From NCBI GenBank assembly GCA_015490675.1, contig WFXI01000035.1, positions 1 to 6,258 on the forward strand: a DNA stretch of 6,258 nucleotides. The letters run 5' to 3'. Below, piece by piece: positions 1 through 6,005 of the stretch. The notes below the pieces were generated by a model. It saw only the letters and a program-made list of their open reading frames with translations. It was not told the DNA's origin and did no database searches. Position 1 is the stretch's first letter, and every line of letters begins with the position of its first letter. The DNA is from Hydrogenothermaceae bacterium (GTDB taxonomy: Bacteria; Aquificota; Aquificia; Aquificales; Hydrogenothermaceae). The position numbers and the translations under genes are program-made.

Positions 1-769
1 CATCTATTTTCAAATTTGACATTATTTTATATCTTGTTACTAAAGCTTCTAATACATATCTAGGAAGTTCCATAATATCGTGAAGCTCACCATCTATTCT
101 AAATCTAACAACTACTTTCTTTTCTTCTGGTTGTATATGAATATCACTTGCCTTCTTAAAGTATGCATCTTCAACTATTTTATTTGCTAAAATTACTATT
201 GGAGAACTTGATTCTGTTATTGTTTCTGTATCTTTTATATCTTCTGGTTGTATATCTGAAAATGTATTTTTTAAGCTAGCAATTAATTCATCTAATTTTC
301 TTTCCTCTTCATACAGAAGTTCAATCTTTTCTTCAATTTGTGATTTTGTTGATATTATTATGTTTACTTCTGATACATCGTATCCTTTACTTTTGAATTT
401 TTCTATTATTTCATTGATTGTTATAACATCTGTAGGCTCATACATTGCAATTGTAAGAATATTGTTTTCATAAATTAAAGGTAAAGCAAGTCGGTTTTTT
501 AGAAATTCTTTAGGAAATAGTTCTTTTATAAACTCTGGTGGATTATAATTTGTAAGCTTATCAAATTGAAAACCAAAATATTCTGCCTTAATTTTTGCTA
601 TTTCTTCTTCTGAAAATCCTTTTTCAAGTAAGATTTTTAAAACACTTTTTTTCTGTTCTAGAGCCTCATTTTGATATTTTTTTAGTTCTTCTTCTGATAT
701 TCCAAGTCTTTCGATAATCAGTTCAGCAAAGCTTTTTTTTGTTGGATTTTTATTTATTTTTACAGACAT
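1..769 (-). CDS. pilB: PilB/GspE-type secretion or pilus assembly ATPase, N-terminal part (cut by left edge)
   Basis: Seen: an open frame from ATG at 769 to the left edge gives 256 residues. Residues about 14-155 look like the N-terminal T2SSE_N/MshEN domain, ending in a fold with LALPLIYENNILTIAMYEPTD. A charged linker follows. From about residue 188 the start of the ATPase core appears, with KKASDIHIQPEE (206-216) and VRFRIDGEL (221-229), the family hallmark. The Walker A and B motifs would lie beyond position 1. Known: these hexameric cytoplasmic ATPases drive type IV pilus extension or type II secretion. PilB is preferred over GspE because Aquificales commonly carry pili, but the N-terminal half cannot settle this. 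The arginine-leucine-glycine motifs that bind c-di-GMP in MshEN domains are not conserved: the matching places read SFA and SVL. The AAGG ribosome site (780-777) lies 7 bases before ATG, inside the end of the GAF gene, and the gap between the genes is 3 bases. Confidence 0.9.
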   Translation of the reverse strand, partial: MSVKINKNPTKKSFAELIIERLGISEEELKKYQNEALEQKKSVLKILLEKGFSEEEIAKIKAEYFGFQFDKLTNYNPPEFIKELFPKEFLKNRLALPLIYENNILTIAMYEPTDVITINEIIEKFKSKGYDVSEVNIIISTKSQIEEKIELLYEEERKLDELIASLKNTFSDIQPEDIKDTETITESSSPIVILANKIVEDAYFKKASDIHIQPEEKKVVVRFRIDGELHDIMELPRYVLEALVTRYKIMSNLKID

Positions 770-772
770 AAT

Positions 773-1621
773 TTAACCTTTTGGATATTTAAATATATAC
801 ACTAATTTTTTCAGCTTTTCCTCGTTAAACTCTTTCGTAATTACAGGTAAAATTTTTACTTTTATAAGCTCTGAAATTATTTCTTCAGGTATCCAGTGGT
901 TTTTAACTTTATCAGTTTTTTCCTGTAAGTTTTGCGAAAGTTCTTTTAAAACTTTATGTAAAAAATTCCCTTCTATTTCATCGAAAGAATACCTAAAACC
1001 GACCATTTCCATAAATGATGAATTAACTTCTAAAATTTTCATTTCTAAATCTGTAATTGCTACTGCTTCTGCAATATTTTCTATTATTGTTTTTTCTTCT
1101 TTTTGTTTTTGTAACATTTTTGAAGAAACTATAGCATTATCCAGAGCAATACCTATAAATTTTGCTATAAGTTTTGCCTTTTCTTCATCATCTTTAGAAA
1201 AATAAGGCTCTTTATTAATTAATTCTAACACTCCAAGCTTTTTCTCTCCTCTATTTATAGGAATTGCAAGGATACTTTTTGTTCTATAGCCTGTAAGCTT
1301 ATCCCACTTTTTATCGTGATTGATATTCTCATCTATATTTTTCAGCTCTGCTTCATCATAGACATCTTTAATGTTTAACATCTGATTTTTCGTAAAAGAA
1401 TATCCAGCAATACTTTTTGTATCTATAGGAAGTTTTATTTTTTGTATGTTATCGCCGTGTAAAACTATAGATTCAAGGATATTTTCTTCTTCATTATATA
1501 AAAAAAGGGTGCCTCTATCGGCACCTATGTATTCTTTTGTTTTGGAAATTATAGTTTTAAGTAATTTCTCAATATTGTTTTCTGAAAAAAGCAATTCAAT
1601 GAAATTTAAAATATCCTTCAT
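773..1621 (-). CDS. GAF-PAS sensory protein without an output domain
   Basis: Seen: 282 residues. A GAF domain spans about residues 8-165, with GADRGTLFLY (33-42), SILAIPI (116-122) and LGVLELINKE (129-138). It carries NK at 136-137, F at 141 and DE at 145-146, fitting the NKXnFX3DE signature of cyclic-nucleotide GAF domains. A helical linker rich in Lys/Gln/Glu (167-177) leads to a PAS-like domain (about 178-280, AVAITDLEMKILEVNSSFMEMVGF). No kinase, GGDEF, HD or DNA-binding part follows, and no membrane segment is visible, so it should be a soluble cytoplasmic adaptor or sensor. The ATG at 1621 overlaps the proS stop as ATGA, and AGAAGG (1633-1628) lies 6 bases upstream, so translation is probably coupled. 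Inference: placement directly before pilB suggests a role in tuning pili or secretion, but nothing in the protein proves it. Confidence 0.85.
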   Translation of the reverse strand: MKDILNFIELLFSENNIEKLLKTIISKTKEYIGADRGTLFLYNEEENILESIVLHGDNIQKIKLPIDTKSIAGYSFTKNQMLNIKDVYDEAELKNIDENINHDKKWDKLTGYRTKSILAIPINRGEKKLGVLELINKEPYFSKDDEEKAKLIAKFIGIALDNAIVSSKMLQKQKEEKTIIENIAEAVAITDLEMKILEVNSSFMEMVGFRYSFDEIEGNFLHKVLKELSQNLQEKTDKVKNHWIPEEIISELIKVKILPVITKEFNEEKLKKLVYIFKYPKG

Positions 1622-3312
1622 TTTAAACCTTCTAAAAATTTATCTATCTCACTAATAGGAATATTTTCTTTTTTCTGGTCTTTTCTATGCTGATATTCTA
1701 CCATATCATTTTTTACACCTTTTCCAACAACAATTCTATGTGGAATACCTATAAGGTCTGCATCTTTAAATTTTGCCCCTGCTGACATATCTCTATCATC
1801 CAATAAAACTTCTATTCCTTTTTGTTTTGCTAAGTTGTAAATATTTTCAGCAACTTCTTTTATCTTTTCGTCTTTCATATTTAAAGCAAGAATATGAAGC
1901 TTAAATGGTGCTATATTTTCTGGCCATATTATTCCATTTTCATCGTGGTTTTGTTCCACAGCAGCAGCCATAAGTCTGCTTACTCCAATGCCATAACATC
2001 CCATAATTATTGGTTTCTCTTTTCCATCTTTATCAACAAAATATGCTTTCATTGCATCGGAATATTTAGTTCCAAGTAAAAATATATGTCCAACTTCAAG
2101 ACCTGTAGTTTCTTTTAATGGTTTTTTACAATTTGGACAAGGATCTCCTTCTTTTGCCGTTGAAAAATCTACAAACTCTATAGGTTTAAAATCTCTTGGA
2201 ATGTTTACATTTATATAGTGATAATCTTTTTCATTAGCTCCAACAACAAAATTATGTAAACCTTCTACAGAAACATCTGCATAAACAGGAATATCAAGTT
2301 CTATTGGACCAACAAATCCTTCAACAATTCCCATTTTCTCAAGTTCTTCTGAAGTTGCGAGTCTTGCGTCTAAAACATTAAAGTAATTTATCAGTTTTGT
2401 TTCATTTAACTCCCTATCTCCTCTTATAACTACAGCTACTGCTGTTCCATCTGATAGTATATAAACAAGTGTCTTTACAATTTTCTTAACATCTACACCT
2501 AAAAATTTAGCAACATCTTCAACAGAAGATACATTAGGGGTATGAACCTTTTCTAAAGGCTTTATTTCCTCTGGAGGGAGTTTATCAAGTTCAAATTCAT
2601 ACTTCGCTGCTTCTACATTTGCAGCATATCCACAGTTTTCACAGTAAACAATATGAGCTTCTCCATTTGCAGCCTTTACAACAAATTCATGGGAAAATTT
2701 CCCACCAATTGCCCCTGTATCAGCCTCTACCATTAAATAATCAAGACCAAGTTCATCAAATATCTTTTTATAAGTTTCTTTCATTATTTCATAAGACTTA
2801 ATTGCCATTTCTTCTGAAACATCGAAAGAATAGGCATCTTTCATTAAAAACTCTCTACCTCTTATAAGCCCATATCTTGGACGGGCTTCATCTCTAAATT
2901 TTGTTTGTATCTGATAAAAGTTTTTAGGTAAATCTTTATAAGAGCGTATATTTTTCCTAACTAAGTCTGTGATTGTTTCTTCGTGGGTTGGCCCAAGGGC
3001 AAAAAGTCTTCCCTTTCTATCTTCTACTCTAAATAATTCTTTTCCATATACATCCCATCTACCTGTTTCCTGCCAAAGCTCTGAAGGTGTCAAAATAGGA
3101 AGTAAAACTTCTAATGCACCTGCTTCATCCATATGTTTTCTAATTATATTTTCTATCTTTTTCAAGACTCTAAAACCAAGTGGTAAATACTCATATAAAC
3201 CTGCTGCGAGTTGTCTAATAAATCCTCCTCTAACTAAATATATATGACTAGGAACTTCTGCTTCTGAAGGGGCTTCTTTTAATGTAGGGATAAAGTAACT
3301 TGACGCTCTCAA
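1618..3312 (-). CDS. proS: proline--tRNA ligase (ProRS, bacterial type with editing domain)
   Basis: Charges tRNA-Pro with proline in the cytoplasm. Seen: 564 residues, a normal length for the bacterial form. The class II catalytic core has GPTHEE (107-112), motif 2 within FRDEARPRYGLIRGREF (139-155) and motif 3 GCYGIGVSRLMAAAVEQ (438-454). Between motifs 2 and 3 sits the YbaK-like insertion domain (about 225-405) that clears mischarged Ala-tRNA-Pro. Lys280 in IVKTLVY corresponds to the editing lysine of the E. coli enzyme, so editing should be active. Two CxxC pairs (224/227 and 392/395) flank that domain and could hold a metal (inference). The C-terminal anticodon-binding domain runs about 468-560. 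The start is TTG at 3312, chosen because GGAGG (3324-3320) lies 7 bases upstream and MRASSYFIPTLKEAP is the family N-terminus. It is the first gene of a minus-strand operon with the GAF-PAS gene and pilB. Confidence 0.98.
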   Translation of the reverse strand: MRASSYFIPTLKEAPSEAEVPSHIYLVRGGFIRQLAAGLYEYLPLGFRVLKKIENIIRKHMDEAGALEVLLPILTPSELWQETGRWDVYGKELFRVEDRKGRLFALGPTHEETITDLVRKNIRSYKDLPKNFYQIQTKFRDEARPRYGLIRGREFLMKDAYSFDVSEEMAIKSYEIMKETYKKIFDELGLDYLMVEADTGAIGGKFSHEFVVKAANGEAHIVYCENCGYAANVEAAKYEFELDKLPPEEIKPLEKVHTPNVSSVEDVAKFLGVDVKKIVKTLVYILSDGTAVAVVIRGDRELNETKLINYFNVLDARLATSEELEKMGIVEGFVGPIELDIPVYADVSVEGLHNFVVGANEKDYHYINVNIPRDFKPIEFVDFSTAKEGDPCPNCKKPLKETTGLEVGHIFLLGTKYSDAMKAYFVDKDGKEKPIIMGCYGIGVSRLMAAAVEQNHDENGIIWPENIAPFKLHILALNMKDEKIKEVAENIYNLAKQKGIEVLLDDRDMSAGAKFKDADLIGIPHRIVVGKGVKNDMVEYQHRKDQKKENIPISEIDKFLEGLK

Positions 3313-3342
3313 ATTTTTGCCTCCAGTTTATTTTATATACAG

Positions 3343-3358
3343 TTTATAATATTGTAAA
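3343..3358. repeat. 16-bp imperfect palindrome in the divergent gap
   Basis: TTTATAATATTGTAAA reads the same on both strands except for one mismatched pair (positions 5 and 12). It covers the plus-strand -10 box and sits between the -35 and -10 of the proS promoter, a place where a dimeric regulator could act on both units. Because it consists almost entirely of A and T, chance is a serious alternative. Confidence 0.3.
3345..3350 (+). promoter_or_regulatory. Predicted -10 box of the biotin operon
   Basis: A perfect TATAAT lies about 26-30 bases before the first gene of the plus-strand operon. A start near 3357 would leave a leader of roughly 20 bases holding the GAGGA ribosome site (3368-3372). 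No good -35 box stands at 16-18 bases upstream; the closest TTGC-like hexamer is 22 bases away. The box lies in the spacer of the opposing proS promoter, so the two units probably compete for polymerase. Confidence 0.45.
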
Positions 3359-3375
3359 TCAAAGTATGAGGAATT

Positions 3376-3897
3376 TTGTTAGTGAAATATTTACTTGAAG
3401 AACAAATAAAAGCTATAAAGCAAATAAATAATGAAATAAAAAAGGCAAAATATAGAATAACCCCTATTATCGTTGGTAAATTTGCACTAACAGTTTATAC
3501 TCAAGGTATGTATCCGTCTAATATGATTCAGCTTTTGTTTCCTGATATCCAATTATTAGAAAAGGTTTTAAAAAATCTTGGTTTTGAAAAAATGGGAGAT
3601 TTTTTTGTTAAAGGGGACTTAGTTGTTGAGATTAGCAAAAATTTTGAGCTTATTCCAGAAGGAACTTTCAATCAAATAGAAGTTGATGGAGAAATAATAA
3701 ATGTAATTTCATTAGAAGATTTACTTATTGATATGATGAGACAATGTGTAGAAGGTGATGAGACTGTGTGTGACCTTATAAAAATGCTAATAAAAAGCTA
3801 CTATTCTGCTATTGACTTTCACTCTATTTTTAGAAAAGCAAAAGACAAAAGAGCTATAAAAAAATTTAGAGAATTTCAAAAAACTTTATACAACTAA
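3376..3897 (+). CDS. Unrecognised protein heading the biotin operon, distantly nucleotidyltransferase-like
   Basis: Seen: 173 residues, no signal peptide or membrane segment. The layout faintly resembles the nucleotidyltransferase-fold proteins of the AbiEii/DUF6036 sort: an N-terminal helix, TPIIVGKFALTVY (29-41), a strand region, KNLGFEKMGDFFVKGDLVVEI (66-86), then VISLEDLLIDMM (110-121) and a helical tail with an Asp-Phe-His (147-149). Where active members have a threonine-x-Asp-x-Asp, this one reads SNMIQLLFPD (48-57), so the catalytic acids look lost. Two cysteines (124 and 132) sit in the tail. The start is uncertain: TTG at 3376 is only 3-4 bases after GAGGA, while GTG at 3382, in the same frame, is 9-10 bases after it. 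Its stop is 2 bases before bioW, so it shares the operon. A regulatory or scaffolding role with biotin synthesis is only a guess, and I do not recognise the gene. Confidence 0.8.
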   Translation: MLVKYLLEEQIKAIKQINNEIKKAKYRITPIIVGKFALTVYTQGMYPSNMIQLLFPDIQLLEKVLKNLGFEKMGDFFVKGDLVVEISKNFELIPEGTFNQIEVDGEIINVISLEDLLIDMMRQCVEGDETVCDLIKMLIKSYYSAIDFHSIFRKAKDKRAIKKFREFQKTLYN

Positions 3898-3899
3898 AA

Positions 3900-4640
3900 A
3901 TGTTATATAGCATAAAAGTTAGAACATCTTTAAATGAAAAACATATATCAGGTGCAGAAAGAATTGTTTCCAAATATAAAATTCCAGAAGTTGTAAGAAA
4001 ACTTCTAGAAAGGCAACAGCATAAAGAGTTTGATTTTTCAAACATTAAAATAGAAAAATTATCTCAAAAACCTATTATTTTAAAAAAATCACTAAAAATT
4101 GAAACCTTTGAATTTAAAGATTTTAAAGGAGCTATAAACTTTGCTTTAGATTTAATTTCTAAACAAACTAATATTTCCTTAGAAATTGCCAAAAACCATA
4201 TAGAACTCTTATACAAAGGGGCTTCTCCTGATGGGAATAATATGAGAGGAGCAATGATTGTTAACGAAAAGGGACAAAGACTAGAAAAAGATAAATTTAG
4301 AGGGGTTAGAACTGTCTTAGTTGATTTTATAGATAGGGATAAAATTACAGAAAAATTAATAAAAAAAGGATACACAGAAAGGACTGTTGATGCTCTTGCT
4401 TTAGCTACAAAAAATTTAAACTTTGATGGTTTTATTGCTGAATTTTGTATTTCTGATGATGAAGATTACACAACAGGGTATTTAGCAATTGATGGTAAAT
4501 ATATAAGATTAAAGCCTTTAAAACCATATGGTTTAGATAAAGGTGGCAGAGTCTATTTTGTGAAAAGTGATATTAATATAGATGAGCTTTACAATTATTT
4601 AGAAAATATTCCTATTTTAATTGAGGATGTGGATGGGTAA
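3900..4640 (+). CDS. bioW: 6-carboxyhexanoate--CoA ligase (pimeloyl-CoA synthetase)
   Basis: Activates free pimelate (heptanedioate) with ATP through an acyl-adenylate to pimeloyl-CoA, the substrate of BioF in biotin synthesis; cytoplasmic. Seen: 246 residues, close to the usual family length. From memory it aligns end to end with Bacillus subtilis BioW: LYSIKVRTS (2-10), KHISGAER (14-21), RGAM (116-119), RGVRTVLVDF (134-143), ALALATK (165-171), IAEFCISDDEDYTTGY (179-194), GGRVYF (215-220) and the closing IPILIE (237-242). All long conserved blocks are present, so it should be active. The ATG at 3900 comes 2 bases after the preceding stop with no visible Shine-Dalgarno sequence, so it probably depends on coupled translation from the upstream gene. 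It overlaps the start of the BioH-like gene by 8 bases. It is unusual to find it together with bioC and a bioH-like gene. Confidence 0.97.
   Translation: MLYSIKVRTSLNEKHISGAERIVSKYKIPEVVRKLLERQQHKEFDFSNIKIEKLSQKPIILKKSLKIETFEFKDFKGAINFALDLISKQTNISLEIAKNHIELLYKGASPDGNNMRGAMIVNEKGQRLEKDKFRGVRTVLVDFIDRDKITEKLIKKGYTERTVDALALATKNLNFDGFIAEFCISDDEDYTTGYLAIDGKYIRLKPLKPYGLDKGGRVYFVKSDINIDELYNYLENIPILIEDVDG
4621..4626 (+). promoter_or_regulatory. Ribosome binding site fixing the bioH start
   Basis: TTGAGG lies inside the end of bioW, 6 bases before ATG 4633. It leaves no room for the in-frame ATG at 4627, and the TTG at 4621 is part of the site itself. This supports the shorter 214-residue protein and coupling to bioW translation. 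Confidence 0.65.
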
Positions 4641-5277
4641 TGTTTTTATCCACGGTTGGAGCTTTGATAGTCATATATGGAAGGACTTATATGATGGAAC
4701 TTTCATAGATTTACCTTTTCACGGAAATTCAAAGTTAAACTATAAAGAAAATATTATTGAAAACTTTGTTAACTATGTAGGAAATAATATTAAAGAAAAT
4801 TCAACACTTATTGGCTGGTCTTTAGGGGCTAGTGTTAGTGTTTTAGTTGCTTTAAAATTTCCTACAAAAGTAAAAAAGTTAATTCTTGTAGGATTTTCAC
4901 CTAAATTTAAAGATGAAAATTTAGGAAGTCCTCCAAAATTTGTAAAAGCATTTATGTTTTCTCTAAAAAAAGATTTTGAAAAAACTATTTATAACTTTAG
5001 AAAAACTTCCTGTGATAACGAGTTTAAAAATATACCTTTACCTGAGAAAGATGGAGGAATAAAAATATTAGAGGAATTTATAAACTTAGATTTAACAGAT
5101 TTACTTCCTAAAATTAACCAAGAAACCGTTTTAATACACGGTAAAAACGATAAAATAGTCAATTACCAAGCTTCTATTTTTGCTAATGAAAATATAAAAC
5201 ATTCAAAACTAATATTAAATAACTCAAACCACTGCCCTTTTTTAGAAAATCCTGATATAATTGTTAACCATTTATAA
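4633..5277 (+). CDS. bioH: BioH-like pimeloyl-ACP methyl ester carboxylesterase (alpha/beta hydrolase)
   Basis: Predicted to cut the methyl group from pimeloyl-ACP methyl ester, ending the BioC-started elongation cycle. Seen: HGW oxyanion region (7-9), LPFHGNS (27-33), nucleophile Ser63 in GWSLGA (61-66), Asp173 in HGKNDKIV (169-176) and His200 in NHCPFLENPD (199-208), a full Ser-Asp-His triad. GWSLG, a following FPTKVKKLILVGFSPKF block and the DGGIKIL stretch resemble E. coli BioH more than other hydrolases. At 214 residues it is clearly shorter than E. coli BioH (256), at the N-terminus, in the cap region and at the tail, which stops right after the catalytic histidine block. Start: ATG 4633 is chosen because TTGAGG (4621-4626) lies 6 bases upstream. 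ATG 4627 and TTG 4621 are in frame but touch or overlap that site. Its last codons form the left arm of the BirA-type operator. BioG, BioK or another esterase isozyme is the alternative. Confidence 0.85.
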   Translation: MGNVFIHGWSFDSHIWKDLYDGTFIDLPFHGNSKLNYKENIIENFVNYVGNNIKENSTLIGWSLGASVSVLVALKFPTKVKKLILVGFSPKFKDENLGSPPKFVKAFMFSLKKDFEKTIYNFRKTSCDNEFKNIPLPEKDGGIKILEEFINLDLTDLLPKINQETVLIHGKNDKIVNYQASIFANENIKHSKLILNNSNHCPFLENPDIIVNHL

Positions 5278-5292
5278 AATTTCGGTTAACAG
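5261..5292. promoter_or_regulatory. BirA-type biotin operator
   Basis: Seen: left arm TTGTTAACC (5261-5269), a 14-base spacer (5270-5283) and right arm GGTTAACAG (5284-5292). Eight bases of each arm (TGTTAACC/GGTTAACA) are perfectly inverted; only the outermost base of the right arm deviates. Known: BirA, the biotin-protein ligase and repressor, binds TTGTWAACC-GGTTWACAA dyads with spacers of about this length before biotin genes in many bacteria. It straddles the bioH stop and ends at the bioC ribosome site, so bound BirA would block initiation at the internal promoter, or act as a roadblock to readthrough. It implies that a BirA with a DNA-binding domain is encoded elsewhere in the genome (inference). 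Confidence 0.85.
5273..5278 (+). promoter_or_regulatory. Predicted -10 box of an internal bioC promoter
   Basis: TATAAA lies in the middle of the operator spacer, the arrangement expected of a BirA-repressed promoter. Transcription would start near 5285, about 16 bases before the bioC TTG. No clear -35 box is seen 16-18 bases upstream (the sequence there is near TCCTGA), so the promoter would be weak or need help. Confidence 0.45.
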
Positions 5293-5300
5293 GAAGAATT

Positions 5301-6005
5301 TTGGAAACTCTAATAAAACAAACTTTTTCTAGACATTGTCAAAGTTATGAAAATAAGGCTGTAGTTCAAAAACAGGTAGCTTCAGAGTTTAAAAAGTATA
5401 AGGATTTATTATCTGGAAAAGGCATAGATTTAGGTTGTGGAACAGGGTTTTTATCTAAAGTTTTAAATGATAAAGATTTAGTTGGTGTTGATATTTCAAA
5501 AAATATGGCAATGCAGTACACAAAAAACACAAAAAAACCTTCTATCGTCGCAGATATACAAAAACTACCTTTGAAAAATGACTCTTTTGATTTTGCAATT
5601 TCTAGCTTTGCACTTCACTGGACAAATATTAATGAAAGCTTTTCTGAAATAAACAGAATTTTAAAAAAAGACAGTCTATTTATATTTTCTATTCCTGTAG
5701 AGCCATCTTTAGAAGAGTTTTTTGCACTTGCAGGAAAAAATTTTAATTTTCCGTTAGCTCAAAAAGTCTTAAAAGATTTGTATTTTAATGGCTTTAAAAT
5801 TTTAGAAATTTACGAAAAAGAGTTTCCTGTATATTTTGAAAATGGCAAAGAAGCTTTAATATTCTTTAAACAAACAGGCACAGCAATAAATAAAAATGCA
5901 AAAACTTTAAAAGATAAAATCAGCAACTACAAAAAACTTATAAACTATGAAAAGCCTATAGAAACTAAATTTAATATGTTTTTTGTAAAATCTATTAAGA
6001 ATTAA
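5301..6005 (+). CDS. bioC: Malonyl-ACP O-methyltransferase
   Basis: Methylates the free carboxyl of malonyl-ACP (or malonyl-CoA) with S-adenosylmethionine, so that fatty-acid synthesis can extend it to pimeloyl-ACP methyl ester. Seen: 234 residues. The typical BioC N-terminus is FSRHCQSYENKAVVQKQVA (9-27). The SAM-binding motif is GIDLGCGTGF (41-50), with acidic Asp64 in VGVDIS (61-66). The motif-II/III region ADIQKLPLKNDSFDFAISSFALHW (84-107) has the SSxALxW pattern of BioC, and KQTGTAIN (190-197) matches the late conserved block near the substrate site. The start is TTG at 5301, with AGGAAG (5291-5296) just upstream. The gap from bioH is 23 bases and is filled by the operator. Its end overlaps the convergent right-edge gene by 11 bases. 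A TTG start behind a biotin operator suggests deliberately low expression (inference). Confidence 0.95.
   Translation: METLIKQTFSRHCQSYENKAVVQKQVASEFKKYKDLLSGKGIDLGCGTGFLSKVLNDKDLVGVDISKNMAMQYTKNTKKPSIVADIQKLPLKNDSFDFAISSFALHWTNINESFSEINRILKKDSLFIFSIPVEPSLEEFFALAGKNFNFPLAQKVLKDLYFNGFKILEIYEKEFPVYFENGKEALIFFKQTGTAINKNAKTLKDKISNYKKLINYEKPIETKFNMFFVKSIKN

Larger units (their letters stand above)
3334..3362 (-). promoter_or_regulatory. Predicted promoter of the proS operon
   Basis: On the minus strand, TTGATT (3362-3357) and TATATA (3339-3334) form -35 and -10 boxes with a 17-base spacer. Each matches the sigma-70 consensus at 4 of 6 positions. Transcription would begin near 3327, only a few bases before the GGAGG at 3324-3320, so the leader would be very short. 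The region is AT-rich, so chance resemblance is possible. Confidence 0.5.

Noticed and set aside
1446..3247. Plus-strand open frames of 60-92 codons opposite proS and the GAF gene
   Set aside because: They run antisense to strongly recognised proteins, give low-complexity Ser/Phe/Ile-rich products and show no convincing function.
3366..3398. ATG at 3366 as start of the first biotin-operon gene
   Set aside because: It is in a different frame and reaches TGA after ten codons.
4259..4267. TTGTTAACG in bioW as a BirA half-site
   Set aside because: No matching right arm occurs 14-16 bases downstream. GTTAAC is common by chance in AT-rich DNA.
4064..4375. Minus-strand 103-codon frame opposite bioW
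   Set aside because: It is a mirror of the well-supported BioW coding sequence; its hydrophobic Ser/Ile/Phe content is what antisense of Lys/Glu-rich coding produces.
4766..4774. TTGTTAACT in bioH as a second BirA operator
   Set aside because: One good arm only; the expected partner position reads ATTAAAGAA.
5262..5291. The TGTTAACC/GGTTAACA dyad as an RNA terminator hairpin
   Set aside because: It has a 14-base loop and is followed by a purine-rich ribosome site, not a T run. The operator reading fits better.
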